Source: Saprospiraceae bacterium (GTDB lineage Bacteria > Bacteroidota > Bacteroidia > Chitinophagales > Saprospiraceae). From it: a DNA stretch of 64,000 nucleotides. The notes under the pieces were generated by a model. That model was not told where the DNA came from and did no database searches. It saw nothing but the letters and a program-made list of their open reading frames with translations. A program made the position numbers and the translations under genes. The stretch is from assembly GCA_026982695.1 (NCBI GenBank), contig JALSGS010000047.1, positions 1-64,000 of the forward strand, read 5' to 3'. Positions 1 to 8,628 of the stretch are shown here, piece by piece; positions within the stretch are counted from its first letter, which is position 1, and the number at the start of each line of letters is the position of its first letter.

Positions 1-432
1 ATTATCGGCATAAAGGGACGCGTGGGCTTTGAGGCAGCAGCTCCATTGATCATTATTGGTGCACACCAGCTATTGGAAAAACATGTGTTAACTAAGTGGC
101 AGCAATACTGGAAAGATCAGTTGGCTACTTGGTATGGGATGATGTTGCACGAAGGCCAGTTTTTCGATCCGTTGATGCGCAATATCGAGGCCTTCTTTGC
201 CGACAGCCAGCAGCACGTGACGGGCAAGGTGTGGGTACGCCTCGAGCCTTTGCGCTTTGAGCTACAGGGTATCGAATCGCCTTTCGACCTTATGCAATCG
301 GATATGGGGCAGTATGGCGAGATGAATGAGGGCTGGAGCGGGCAAGATGTCAAGGGCTTTACGCGCATTTTGGCCAATCAGAGCAAGCTGGTGCAGCAAG
401 TATCAGCTGCTGCCAAAAGTGAGCAGCCATGA
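1..432 (+). CDS. argG: Argininosuccinate synthase, C-terminal part
   Basis: This is the last 143 residues of argininosuccinate synthase, which joins citrulline and aspartate using ATP. The reading frame is open from base 1, so the gene begins upstream of the window. The visible segment includes GRVGFEAAAPLIIIGAHQLLEK and the tail with WSGQDVKGFTRI, which match the C-terminal multimerisation region as found in Bacteroidota ArgG. Its stop overlaps the argC start as ATGA, so it is the upstream visible member of the arginine operon. The assignment rests on family resemblance of the tail plus operon context. Confidence 0.85.
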   Translation: MIGIKGRVGFEAAAPLIIIGAHQLLEKHVLTKWQQYWKDQLATWYGMMLHEGQFFDPLMRNIEAFFADSQQHVTGKVWVRLEPLRFELQGIESPFDLMQSDMGQYGEMNEGWSGQDVKGFTRILANQSKLVQQVSAAAKSEQP

Positions 433-1403
433 AGCGCGCTCGTGTAGGCATCGTGGGGGGCACGGGCTATACTGCGGGAGAGCTTATCCAGTTGTTGGTG
501 CACCATCCTTATGCGTCTTTGTCTTGGGCTGTAAGTCGATCTGAGGCAGGTAAGCCCATAGCGGAAGTACACGAGGCATTGATGGGGGTTACTGACTTGC
601 GTTTTTGTGACAGCGTGCCCGATGAAGAGGTAGATGTGATTTTTCTTTGCTTGCCACATGGTGCTACGCGTCAGTTCTTGTCGGCACATGAGTTGCCTGC
701 ATCTGCCAAGATAATCGACTTGAGTCGGGATTATCGGCTTGCAGCTACTGCCGAGGGCTTTGTGTATGGTTTGCCGGAGTGGCAGGCCCCGCGCATCGCT
801 GAAGCTAGCCGGGTGGCTAATCCGGGCTGTTTTGCTACAGCTCTGCAACTAAGCCTACTGCCGTTGGCTAAGGCCGGATTGTTGATGCAAGAGGTACATG
901 TGCATGCACTGACAGGTGCTACAGGTGCAGGTCGGCGCTTGTCGCCTACTACGCATTTTGCCTGGCGTACGGCCAATGTCAGTGTCTACAAGCCCTTTAG
1001 GCATCAGCATATGGATGAAGTGCGGCAAACGCTGCAAGCAGCACAGGGTAAAGTATTGCCCCCTATTCATTTTGTGCCGATGAGGGGCCCTTGGGCTCGT
1101 GGCATTTACGCCAGTGTCTACACCCACGTGGATTTGTCTGAACCCGAGCTGTGGGCGCTATACGATGAGACTTTTGCTCAGGCACCTTTTACCGTGCGCA
1201 TTGCACAACCGGTATCGCTCAAGCAAGTGGTCAATACCAATCGCTGCTTGATGCATATAGCTCGCCATGGCGATGTAGTGCATATTACCTGTGCTATTGA
1301 CAATTTGTTAAAAGGCGCTTCGGGCCAAGCTGTGGAAAACATGAATTTGATGTGTGGATGGCCACGTACGGCCGGTCTTGACCTTAAGCCTTCTGTGTTC
1401 TGA
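429..1403 (+). CDS. argC: N-acetyl-gamma-glutamyl-phosphate reductase
   Basis: ArgC reduces N-acyl-glutamyl-phosphate to the semialdehyde with NADPH in the cytoplasm. The 324 residues begin with a Rossmann motif (GIVGGTGYTAGELIQLL) and carry the catalytic-cysteine motif ANPGCFAT near residue 136; Phe replaces the more usual Tyr after the Cys. The segment HALTGATGAGRRLSPTTHF matches the substrate-binding region. The ATG start overlaps the argG stop (ATGA), pointing to translational coupling. Length is normal for the shorter ArgC type. The acyl group could be acetyl or succinyl, depending on the carbamoyltransferase encoded two genes downstream. Confidence 0.93.
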   Translation: MKRARVGIVGGTGYTAGELIQLLVHHPYASLSWAVSRSEAGKPIAEVHEALMGVTDLRFCDSVPDEEVDVIFLCLPHGATRQFLSAHELPASAKIIDLSRDYRLAATAEGFVYGLPEWQAPRIAEASRVANPGCFATALQLSLLPLAKAGLLMQEVHVHALTGATGAGRRLSPTTHFAWRTANVSVYKPFRHQHMDEVRQTLQAAQGKVLPPIHFVPMRGPWARGIYASVYTHVDLSEPELWALYDETFAQAPFTVRIAQPVSLKQVVNTNRCLMHIARHGDVVHITCAIDNLLKGASGQAVENMNLMCGWPRTAGLDLKPSVF

Positions 1404-1424
1404 ACCGCTTCAACTGTGCAGATT

Positions 1425-2570
1425 ATGGAGTTTTTTCCCGTGTATCAACTCTTCGACATAATGCCGGTGCAGGGGCGTGGCTGTTATCTCTACACTGAAG
1501 ATGGCCAGCGCTATCTGGATTTTTACGGTGGGCATGGCGTCATTTCTATCGGGCACTCACACCCTCGTTGGATTAGTGCGCTAGTGGAGCAAGCCCAGTC
1601 CTTGCCTTTCTATTCCAATTCGGTAAGGAACCCCTTGCATGAGCCTTTGTTAGAAGCCATGGCTCGAGTTAGTGGAATGACTCATTATCAGCTGTTTTTA
1701 TGCAATTCAGGGGCTGAGGCTAACGAGAATGCATTGAAATTGGCCAGCTTTCATACGGGCAAACGGCGTGTATTGGCTTTTGAGGGGGGCTTTCACGGAC
1801 GCACTTCGGCGGCTATACAAGTCACGGACTTGTGCCAAGCCAAAGCGCCATTGAACAGTGGCATAGAAGTTACTTTCTTGCCACTCAATGATATAGGTTT
1901 GGTAGTAGCCCAGCTAAGGAAGGGGGATGTTGCAGCTGTCATTATTGAAGGCATACAGGGCATAGGTGGGGTACAGGTGCCAGCTAAGGCCTTTTTACAG
2001 GAGTTGTCAGCGGCATGTCGTCAGTATGGTGCAGTGCTTATTCTAGATGAGGTTCAGTCGGGTTTTGGGCGTTCGGGGCAGTTTTTTGCTTTTGGCCATG
2101 CAGCTATTGAGCCCAATTTGGTGACTATGGCTAAGGGTATGGGCAACGGTTTTCCCGTAGGAGGGGTGTTGGTGCATCCCGACTTTGAAGCCAGGCCAGG
2201 CTTGTTGGGCACTACCTTTGGCGGCAACCACATGGCGTTGGCGGTGGTTACGGCAGTGCTTGAAGTGATTGAGCAAGAGCAGTTGATTTCACATGCGGCA
2301 CAAATAGGTCAGTACCTCATCAATGAGTTGCGCATCATGCGAGGTGTTCGCTCGGTGCGTGGTCGAGGACTGATGATCGGTATAGAGCTCGAAAGTGAAG
2401 CAGCGCCGGTCCGGCGAGATTTGCTCTTTACCCACCGCATTTTCACGGGGAGTGCTGCGCCAGCCAATGTGTTGCGGTTGCTGCCGCCTTTGAGTGCTGG
2501 GCTTGCCGAGGCTCATTATTTTCTCGACAGCCTCCAACAAGTATTGACTTCAAAAAAGGTATACTCATGA
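1425..2570 (+). CDS. argD: Acetylornithine/succinylornithine aminotransferase
   Basis: This is a class III PLP-dependent aminotransferase that converts the acyl-glutamate semialdehyde to acyl-ornithine. It shows SGAEANENALKLA, the PLP aspartate motif LDEVQSGFGRSG and the Schiff-base lysine motif MAKGMGNGFPVGG. An in-frame GTG at 1416 exists, but I prefer the ATG at 1425 because MEFFPVYQLFDI resembles how Bacteroidota homologues begin; this gives 381 residues. It follows argC by about 20 bases and overlaps the next gene by ATGA. Specificity for ornithine rather than another omega-amino substrate is inferred from the operon. Confidence 0.92.
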   Translation: MEFFPVYQLFDIMPVQGRGCYLYTEDGQRYLDFYGGHGVISIGHSHPRWISALVEQAQSLPFYSNSVRNPLHEPLLEAMARVSGMTHYQLFLCNSGAEANENALKLASFHTGKRRVLAFEGGFHGRTSAAIQVTDLCQAKAPLNSGIEVTFLPLNDIGLVVAQLRKGDVAAVIIEGIQGIGGVQVPAKAFLQELSAACRQYGAVLILDEVQSGFGRSGQFFAFGHAAIEPNLVTMAKGMGNGFPVGGVLVHPDFEARPGLLGTTFGGNHMALAVVTAVLEVIEQEQLISHAAQIGQYLINELRIMRGVRSVRGRGLMIGIELESEAAPVRRDLLFTHRIFTGSAAPANVLRLLPPLSAGLAEAHYFLDSLQQVLTSKKVYS

Positions 2571-3511
2571 AACACTTTACCTCAGTGCACGATGTGGGCG
2601 ACGTACACGAGCTGGTGGCGCTAGCTGCCCAAATGAAGGCTCAGCCTCGTGCTTGGGAATCGGTAGGTAAAGGGCGTAGCCTTGGGCTGTTTTTCTTCAA
2701 TTCGAGTTTGCGAACGCGCCTCAGTACACAACGCGCTGCGCTCAACTTGGGCATGGAGGTCACTGTTATGGACGCAAGTGGCGGATGGCAACTCGAGTTA
2801 GAAGACGGGGTTGTGATGGATGGCAATGCTGCTGAACATATTAGGGAAGCAGCAGGAGTGTTGGGGAGGTATTTCGATCTATTGGGGGTGCGCATGTTTG
2901 CGGGCTTGCACGACCGACAGGCCGATTATGAAGAGCACGTATTGCGTCGCTTTTTAGAATTGACTGGTAAGCCCGTGATTAGCCTGGAATCGGCAACGCG
3001 CCATCCGCTACAGTCTTTGGCTGATTTGCTCACCATTGCACAGCACAAAGCTATTGCATTGCCCAAAATCGTATTGACTTGGGCGCCTCATCCTCGAGCT
3101 TTACCCCAGGCAGTGGCTAACAGTTTTGCCGAGTGGGTGCTAGCTGCAGGCTATCCTTTGACTATTGCGCAGCCTGAGGGCTTTGAGTTAGCGCCGCAAT
3201 TCACTGAAGGAGCTACCCTTGCGTACGATCAAGGCGAGGCATTGCGTGGTGCCCACTTTGTGTATGTGAAGAACTGGTCGGCTTACCATAAATATGGTTT
3301 GACAGCGCCACAGCATACCGATTGGATGATCACTCCCGAAAAAATGGCCTTAACGGCAAATGGCAAGCTAATGCATTGTCTTCCAGTGCGGCGCAATGTA
3401 GTCGTACACGAGGCTGTACTCGACAGTGCAGCCTCGCTTGTTCTGGAGCAAGCTGAAAATCGCATCTATGCCGCACAGGCCGTATTGTACCAACTACTCA
3501 AAACTTTGTGA
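2567..3511 (+). CDS. argF': N-acyl-L-ornithine carbamoyltransferase (acetyl or succinyl type)
   Basis: This enzyme carbamoylates N-acylornithine to N-acylcitrulline, replacing ordinary ornithine carbamoyltransferase in Bacteroidota and Xanthomonas. The carbamoyl-phosphate motif is FFFNSSLRTRLST (residues 42-54) and the late motif is MHCLPVRRNV. The sequence VMDGNAAEHIREAA (83-96) aligns with the loop that sets acyl specificity. In the literature Glu92 of the Xanthomonas enzyme gives acetyl and Pro90 of the Bacteroides fragilis enzyme gives succinyl specificity; by my eye alignment this protein has Ala89 there. The substrate is therefore left open. The gene overlaps argD (ATGA) and argB. Confidence 0.9.
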   Translation: MKHFTSVHDVGDVHELVALAAQMKAQPRAWESVGKGRSLGLFFFNSSLRTRLSTQRAALNLGMEVTVMDASGGWQLELEDGVVMDGNAAEHIREAAGVLGRYFDLLGVRMFAGLHDRQADYEEHVLRRFLELTGKPVISLESATRHPLQSLADLLTIAQHKAIALPKIVLTWAPHPRALPQAVANSFAEWVLAAGYPLTIAQPEGFELAPQFTEGATLAYDQGEALRGAHFVYVKNWSAYHKYGLTAPQHTDWMITPEKMALTANGKLMHCLPVRRNVVVHEAVLDSAASLVLEQAENRIYAAQAVLYQLLKTL

Positions 3512-3513
3512 GC

Positions 3514-4317
3514 ATGAAGCGCATGCTTACCGTAGTAAAAGCGGGAGGCCGCTTGATAGAAGATGAGCAAATGCGCCGACGCGTCTTCGATCTGCTAGAT
3601 TTTTTTTGGGGGCCTGTCGTTTTAGTACATGGTGGTGGCGACATGGCCAGTGCTGTGAGTCGCCAACTCGGTCTGGAGCCACGTATGCATGAAGGGCGCC
3701 GCATCACCGATGCAGAAAGCTTGCGCGTAGCGGTGATGGTGTATGCCGGTTGGGTCAACAAGCTCATAGTAGCCGAGCTACAGGCAAGAGGTCGCATGGC
3801 TTTAGGTCTATCAGGTGTAGATCTCAATCTTATCCGGGCTCAAAAACGCTCTCCTTACCCTGTAGATTTTGGCTATGTGGGCGATATCGTACATGTAGAG
3901 GCCAGTGTATTGCAACCGCTGCTTGGGTCGGGTATTACACCTGTAGTGTGTGCCTTGACGCATGATGGTAAAGGGCAATTGCTCAACACCAACGCCGATA
4001 CCATTGCTGCCTCACTTGCCATAGCGCTACAGCAGGCCTTGCCATTAGGTGTGCGTTTGGTATATGTACTCGATAAGCCCGGCGTACTCCTCGATACACG
4101 AGACGAAAACACGATACTACGGCAACTTGACCTCCGCCAATATCATCAATTATTGGTCGATGGGGCCATCCACAGTGGTATGAAGCCCAAGTTGCACAAT
4201 GCATTTGAGGCGGTACGTGCCGGAATAGGTGAGGTATGGATCGGCAATCCCGATTCGATTATGGGCGGTAGTGCCACCTGTTTGCATGCTGAAGGGGAAA
4301 AAGTTGCTGCACCATGA
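3514..4317 (+). CDS. argB: Acetylglutamate kinase
   Basis: ArgB phosphorylates the gamma-carboxylate of N-acylglutamate. The amino acid kinase fold shows in VVKAGGRLIEDE, VLVHGGGDMASAVSRQLG and the nucleotide end LLVDGAIHSGMKPKL. A GTG at 3508 overlaps the argF' stop and is an alternative start two codons upstream; I chose ATG 3514. At about 267 residues it lacks the N-terminal helix found in arginine-inhibited kinases, so feedback inhibition by that route is not expected (inference). If the pathway runs on succinyl intermediates, the substrate would be N-succinylglutamate. The stop overlaps argE by ATGA. Confidence 0.9.
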   Translation: MKRMLTVVKAGGRLIEDEQMRRRVFDLLDFFWGPVVLVHGGGDMASAVSRQLGLEPRMHEGRRITDAESLRVAVMVYAGWVNKLIVAELQARGRMALGLSGVDLNLIRAQKRSPYPVDFGYVGDIVHVEASVLQPLLGSGITPVVCALTHDGKGQLLNTNADTIAASLAIALQQALPLGVRLVYVLDKPGVLLDTRDENTILRQLDLRQYHQLLVDGAIHSGMKPKLHNAFEAVRAGIGEVWIGNPDSIMGGSATCLHAEGEKVAAP

Positions 4318-5417
4318 AATATACTGCCCCCTACTTTGCTGAAGTACTCCAGTTGCTCGAACGACTCATTGCTACACCTTCGCTCTCGCGACAAGAGGAC
4401 GCTACAGCCACTTTGCTCTTTGAGTTTTTGGCTCATAAGGGGCTAAAGCCGCAACGCCAGGGTCACAATGTGTGGGTGGTTGCACCACAAGTAGATCCTT
4501 CACAGCCTGTGTTGGTGCTCAATTCACACCATGATACTGTGCCACCCGTAGAAGGGTGGCAACGGCATCCGTTTCAGCCACAACGCGAAGGTGATCGTCT
4601 CTATGGCTTGGGTAGTAATGATGCGGGAGGGCCGTTGGTAGCGCTTGTTGCTACTTTTCTAGAGGTTGCTAAGTGGTCTGCGCGTACATTCAACTTGGTA
4701 TTGGCGCTTACTGCTGAAGAGGAGGTGTCGGGGGCGGGTGGTGTAGCAGCTATACTTGATCGGCTTTCACCTGTAGGAGGGATGCCCCACGCAGGTGTGG
4801 TGGGAGAGCCTACCAGTTTGCGCATGGCTACGGCAGAACGTGGACTGTTCGTGGTGGATGCACAGGCGGTGGGCAAGTCGGGGCATGCTGCCTACGATGG
4901 TGGTATAAATGCCATTTATGAAGCCATGGCCGATATCGAATGGCTGCGTACTTATCAATTCCCTAAAAAGTCAGAGCTGCTTGGGCCAGTGCGCATGAGT
5001 GTCACTCAGATAGAGGCAGGTACGCGACATAACGTAGTACCAGATCGTTGTCGCTTTGTCATAGATGTGCGTACCAACGACTGTTATACCAATGAAGAGG
5101 TGTGGGAGGTCATGCAAGCTCATTGCCGCAGTCAGTTGGTGCCACGCTCCTTGCGTCTCCAGCCTTCGCGTATTGATCCGGATCACCCGTTGGTACAAGC
5201 AGCACGTCGTATTGGCCTTGAGTGTTACGGTTCTCTTACGCTTTCCGATCAGGCGCTTATGCCTTTTCCCACTGTAAAAATGGGGCCAGGCGATTCGCTG
5301 CGCAGCCACACAGCTGACGAATATATCCAGCTTAGTGAATTGCAAGAGGGCATTGTGCGCTATATCGACTTATTAGGCGCATTGTGCGATACTTGGCGTG
5401 CGTCAGTATATTGTTAA
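4314..5417 (+). CDS. argE: N-acyl-ornithine/acyl-citrulline deacylase, M20 peptidase family
   Basis: This M20-family metallohydrolase removes the acyl group to release citrulline or ornithine. Visible motifs are LNSHHDTVPP (zinc His and Asp), LYGLGSNDAGGPLVA (bridging Asp) and TAEEEVSGAGG (catalytic Glu pair), then a dimerisation region beginning RGLFVVDAQAVGKSGHAAY. The 367-residue length is normal. With an acyl-ornithine carbamoyltransferase in the same operon, the expected substrate is N-acylcitrulline (inference from the pathway). It starts with an ATGA overlap on argB and ends 13 bases before the chosen argH start. Confidence 0.88.
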   Translation: MKYTAPYFAEVLQLLERLIATPSLSRQEDATATLLFEFLAHKGLKPQRQGHNVWVVAPQVDPSQPVLVLNSHHDTVPPVEGWQRHPFQPQREGDRLYGLGSNDAGGPLVALVATFLEVAKWSARTFNLVLALTAEEEVSGAGGVAAILDRLSPVGGMPHAGVVGEPTSLRMATAERGLFVVDAQAVGKSGHAAYDGGINAIYEAMADIEWLRTYQFPKKSELLGPVRMSVTQIEAGTRHNVVPDRCRFVIDVRTNDCYTNEEVWEVMQAHCRSQLVPRSLRLQPSRIDPDHPLVQAARRIGLECYGSLTLSDQALMPFPTVKMGPGDSLRSHTADEYIQLSELQEGIVRYIDLLGALCDTWRASVYC

Positions 5418-5430
5418 AATCAATCGCTGT

Positions 5431-6783
5431 ATGAACAAGCTTTGGAAAAAGGGCGACACTTTAGATCAGCGTATCGAAGCTTTTACTACGGGAAATGACC
5501 CACAACTCGATGTGGCTTTAGCCCGATGGGATGTATTGGGCTCTATTGCACATGTGCGCATGTTGGCACATGTGGGATTGTTGCCGCCCGAAGAGGCGCA
5601 ACAACTGGAAAGTGGCTTGCACCAAATACGAGAGGAGATTGCCCAAGGCACTTTTCGCATGGAGGAGGGCGTAGAAGATATTCATTCGCAGGTAGAGCTG
5701 TTGCTGACGCGCCGTTTAGGGGCCGTAGGGAAGAAACTACATACGGGGCGATCGCGCAATGATCAGGTATTGCTCGACTTGCGCTTGTTTTTTCGCGATC
5801 AAATCGCACGGGTTGTGCGCAAAGTGGCTGCTTTGAGCCGCTTGCTGCTGTCGTTGGCCGACCGATATGCCGAGGTGTGGATGCCGGGATATACGCATAC
5901 TCAGGTAGCTATGGTGTCGTCGGTCGGGTTGTGGCTCTCGGCATTTGGCGAAAGCCTAAGTGAAGATTTGTACCAGTGGCTGTCGGCTTGGCATGTAACT
6001 AATCACAACCCACTGGGGTCGGCAGCGGGCTATGGTAGCAGTTTCCCTTTAGATCGTCAGTTCACTACCCGATTGTTGGGTTTTGAAGATCTGGCGTGGA
6101 ATGCGATGCATGCACAGATGGGGCGTGGAAAAAGCGAGTTGGTTGTGAGCTTTGCTATGAGCGCCACGGCTGCTACACTTAACAAACTGGCCAGCGACAT
6201 TATTTTGTTCAGCAATGCCAATTTTGGGTTTGTGCGTTTGCCCGATGCTTTTACCACTGGCTCGAGTATTATGCCGCATAAAAAGAATCCCGATGTACTT
6301 GAATTGGTGCGGGCGCACACCAATCGCTTGCAGAGCTTGCCAGCTCAGATAAGTATGTTGACAACTAATCTAGTTTCGGGCTATCACAGAGATTTTCAAT
6401 TGCTTAAAGAGGTACTTTGGCCTGCTTTTGAGGCTATGCACGCCGTCCTTGATATGTATCGACATGTATTGCCGCAGATGGAAGTGCGCCGCGATATACT
6501 CGATGCGCCTCACTACGATTTACTCTTCACAGTGGAGGCAGTCAATGAACTAGTCAAGCAAGGTATACCGTTTCGCGACGCCTATCACGAGATAGGCCGG
6601 CAGGTGGCAGAAGGGAGGTTTCAATTTGCCGGTAGGTTGAAACATACTCACGAGGGCAGCATAGGCAACTTGTGCTTAGATCAGATAGCGCGTAAGCTAC
6701 AGCGCGTGCTCGATGAGTTTGCCTTTGCCAGCGTAGATCGTGCCATACGTGCCCTTGAGCAGGCTGAACCCACCAGTGGCTGA
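5431..6783 (+). CDS. argH: Argininosuccinate lyase
   Basis: ArgH splits argininosuccinate into arginine and fumarate, the last step of arginine synthesis. The fumarase/aspartase superfamily signature GSSIMPHKKNPDVLEL is present, along with HTGRSRNDQV near the N terminus and NPLGSAAGYGSSFPLDR. A longer frame opens at GTG 5398 inside argE, but MNKLWKKGDTLDQRIEAF from ATG 5431 matches the family start and gives 450 residues. It is the last visible gene of the operon and converges on the metal-binding protein gene with only a 5-base gap. Confidence 0.94.
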   Translation: MNKLWKKGDTLDQRIEAFTTGNDPQLDVALARWDVLGSIAHVRMLAHVGLLPPEEAQQLESGLHQIREEIAQGTFRMEEGVEDIHSQVELLLTRRLGAVGKKLHTGRSRNDQVLLDLRLFFRDQIARVVRKVAALSRLLLSLADRYAEVWMPGYTHTQVAMVSSVGLWLSAFGESLSEDLYQWLSAWHVTNHNPLGSAAGYGSSFPLDRQFTTRLLGFEDLAWNAMHAQMGRGKSELVVSFAMSATAATLNKLASDIILFSNANFGFVRLPDAFTTGSSIMPHKKNPDVLELVRAHTNRLQSLPAQISMLTTNLVSGYHRDFQLLKEVLWPAFEAMHAVLDMYRHVLPQMEVRRDILDAPHYDLLFTVEAVNELVKQGIPFRDAYHEIGRQVAEGRFQFAGRLKHTHEGSIGNLCLDQIARKLQRVLDEFAFASVDRAIRALEQAEPTSG

Positions 6784-6788
6784 TTGGA

Positions 6789-7778
6789 TTATTCCCATAC
6801 GTGCCAGCTTATCCATAGCAAGCTCCCTATTTGTACTACGCCCAAAGCCATCCATAACCACGCAGGCGTCGGTTGGATGGGGAGCTGTGCTTCATGTTGC
6901 CCTGTGAGGGCACGTACAATGGTACGAGTGTTGTGCTGCAGCATGCCTATGTAGGTGCCTGCAGGGCTGTCTTTAGGCCCTAAGGAGTCAGCATATAGCT
7001 TTCCGCCGATGCGCACGTGCTTGTCTTTGGCTACTTGCTGCAGCAACTTGGGATTGATAGTGCTTTCGATGAAGATGGCTGGCACTTGGTGTTTGTCCAG
7101 GACTTGATATAGGCGCATAATGTCGGCCGTACGGACATCGGCATCAGTACTAGTGCCCAAGACAGACTCGAGTTGTAGGCCATAACGGCGCCCGTAGTAT
7201 TGGAAGGCATCATGAGAAGTGATGAGTATGCGCCATTGTGGCGGGATGGAATCGATCTGCTGAAAGATCCATTGGTCGAGTTCTTGGATTTGGCTGGCAT
7301 AGCGCTGATAGCGTGCTTCCAGTGTGTCGCGATGTTGGGGTAGTAATGCCAACAACGATTGGTAGATATTGCGTATGTATATGAGCCCGTTAGCTGCGCT
7401 CATCCATGCGTGCGGGTCGGTCGCATTGTGGTACTGGGCACTTTGAATAGGGGTAATGCCCTGAGTGATGGTGACAATTTGCGCTTTGGTGCCAGAGTTT
7501 TCGATGAGTTCGTTAAGCCACCCTTCAAAAGTGAGTTCATTGCGCAAGATCAACTGCGCTTGGCGGGCCAAAGCTACATCATCAGGTACAGGCTCATAGA
7601 TATGGGGGTCACCGCCAATAGGCACAATGCTGCGCACTTTCACGAGCTCGCCAGCGATCTGGCGCGTCATGTCGGCAAACATGGAAGCAGTGGTTACGAC
7701 CAGAGGTTTGGACGCGTAGGCATATACTGCTGTGTGGGCCAGTAAGCAAACGGATATAATGTGCAAAAACTTCTTCAT
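6789..7778 (-). CDS. TroA/ZnuA-type metal ABC transporter substrate-binding protein with C-terminal membrane anchor
   Basis: The 329 residues start with a signal peptide (about 1-22) and form a cluster A-I metal-binding protein. Likely ligands are His59 (GGDPHIYEP), His123 (DPHAW), His189 (TSHDAFQYY) and Asp264 (YADSLG). This three-His plus Asp set resembles Treponema TroA, which binds zinc and manganese, and differs from the Glu found in PsaA-type manganese binders. Residues 307-327 form a clear hydrophobic span just before the C terminus, so the protein is probably held in the inner membrane by its tail, which is unusual for the family. It follows a DtxR-family gene by 6 bases. No ABC ATPase or permease lies beside it. 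Confidence 0.85.
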   Translation of the reverse strand: MKKFLHIISVCLLAHTAVYAYASKPLVVTTASMFADMTRQIAGELVKVRSIVPIGGDPHIYEPVPDDVALARQAQLILRNELTFEGWLNELIENSGTKAQIVTITQGITPIQSAQYHNATDPHAWMSAANGLIYIRNIYQSLLALLPQHRDTLEARYQRYASQIQELDQWIFQQIDSIPPQWRILITSHDAFQYYGRRYGLQLESVLGTSTDADVRTADIMRLYQVLDKHQVPAIFIESTINPKLLQQVAKDKHVRIGGKLYADSLGPKDSPAGTYIGMLQHNTRTIVRALTGQHEAQLPIQPTPAWLWMALGVVQIGSLLWISWHVWE

Positions 7779-7784
7779 TGTGCG

Positions 7785-8471
7785 TCAGATGATTCTTTGT
7801 ACAAATAAATTGTGAGTGACTTTGCTCGACAAGAGTACTTCGTTGTGAGCGTGAATTTGTATGCGCATCGAGTCGTCAAATTCAAAACGCTCCAGTACGG
7901 TAAGTTGGGTGCCCAATACCAGCTTGAGCTTGTCGAGAAATTGTAAAAAAGAAGGGGCGTGTTCTGCTACGCCTACGATCACACCGCGTTCTCCTTCAGC
8001 CAATTTGCACAATAGCACTTGTTGCCTTTCGGCAAATCTGCCTTCGGCATCGGGAATGGGGTCACCATGGGGATCAAAACGTGGATGGCCTAAAAACTCA
8101 TTGAGGCGTTCGACCAATTCGGGCGATTGAATGTGTTCGAGTTGTTCGGCAATATCGTGCACTTTATCCCATCCGAATCCGAGCTTTTCCACCAAGAAAA
8201 CTTCCCACAGCCGATGCTTACGCACCAGATGCTTGGCTATTTTCATGCCTTGGGCCGAGAGCATGACTCCTTTGTAGCGCTCGTAGTGGATAAGCTTTTT
8301 ATCGGCCAATCGCTTGAGCATGTCTGTTACAGAGGCTGCAGCTGTTTGCATATGGTCAGCTATAGCCGTAGTAGCTGCTGGGCGATCGGACTGCTCGGTA
8401 ATTTTGTAGATCGCTTTGAGGTAGTTTTCCTCGGCGATGCTGAGTTGGGATATGGATGTTTGTGTACTCAT
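7785..8471 (-). CDS. DtxR/MntR-family metal-dependent transcriptional regulator
   Basis: This is a metal-sensing repressor of 228 residues. An N-terminal winged helix (about 8-75, with DHMQTAAASVTDMLKRLADK as recognition region) leads into the metal-binding dimerisation domain with His86 and Glu90 (KHRLWEVFL) and His105, Glu109, Glu112 and His113 (KVHDIAEQLEHI). A FeoA/SH3-like domain fills about 150-228. The Asp and Glu at MntR positions 8 and 11 align with Asn16 and Lys19 here, so the metal site is not a standard MntR site; iron, manganese or zinc cannot be settled by eye. It heads an operon with the TroA-like gene and has an operator-like palindrome on its own promoter. Confidence 0.88.
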   Translation of the reverse strand: MSTQTSISQLSIAEENYLKAIYKITEQSDRPAATTAIADHMQTAAASVTDMLKRLADKKLIHYERYKGVMLSAQGMKIAKHLVRKHRLWEVFLVEKLGFGWDKVHDIAEQLEHIQSPELVERLNEFLGHPRFDPHGDPIPDAEGRFAERQQVLLCKLAEGERGVIVGVAEHAPSFLQFLDKLKLVLGTQLTVLERFEFDDSMRIQIHAHNEVLLSSKVTHNLFVQRII

Positions 8472-8476
8472 GGAAG

Positions 8477-8526
8477 CAAAATTAGGTGATCTAAAACAAT
8501 TTTTCGATTGATCTAAATTGCGAAAA
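8477..8526 (-). promoter_or_regulatory. Promoter and candidate metal-repressor operator of the dtxR-troA operon
   Basis: On the minus strand a TAATTTTG element (8477-8484) matches the Bacteroidota -7 consensus and ends 5 bases before the regulator ATG. The palindrome TTAGGTGATCTAA (8482-8494, TTAG-n5-CTAA) overlaps it and resembles known DtxR-family half sites. A second copy of TGATCTAAA sits 22 bases on (8487 and 8509), two helical turns away, inside a larger imperfect palindrome flanked by TTTTCG and CGAAAA (8501-8526). Autoregulation by the adjacent repressor is an inference. No good -33 element was found. Confidence 0.55.
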
Positions 8527-8543
8527 TCACTTAGTTGTCTTTC

Positions 8544-8577
8544 TTGATCACTCTAACAGGCAGAGGGCTTATCTTTG
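8544..8577 (+). promoter_or_regulatory. Predicted promoter of aspS
   Basis: TATCTTTG at 8570-8577 matches the Bacteroidota -7 consensus TAnnTTTG. A TTG lies at 8544-8546, with a 23-base spacer that is slightly long. Transcription from here gives a leader of about 50 bases before the aspS ATG. Confidence 0.5.
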
Positions 8578-8628
8578 CCCGACTTTTTATCATATTAATG
8601 TATATTCAAAAAACCAATACAGAAAGAC

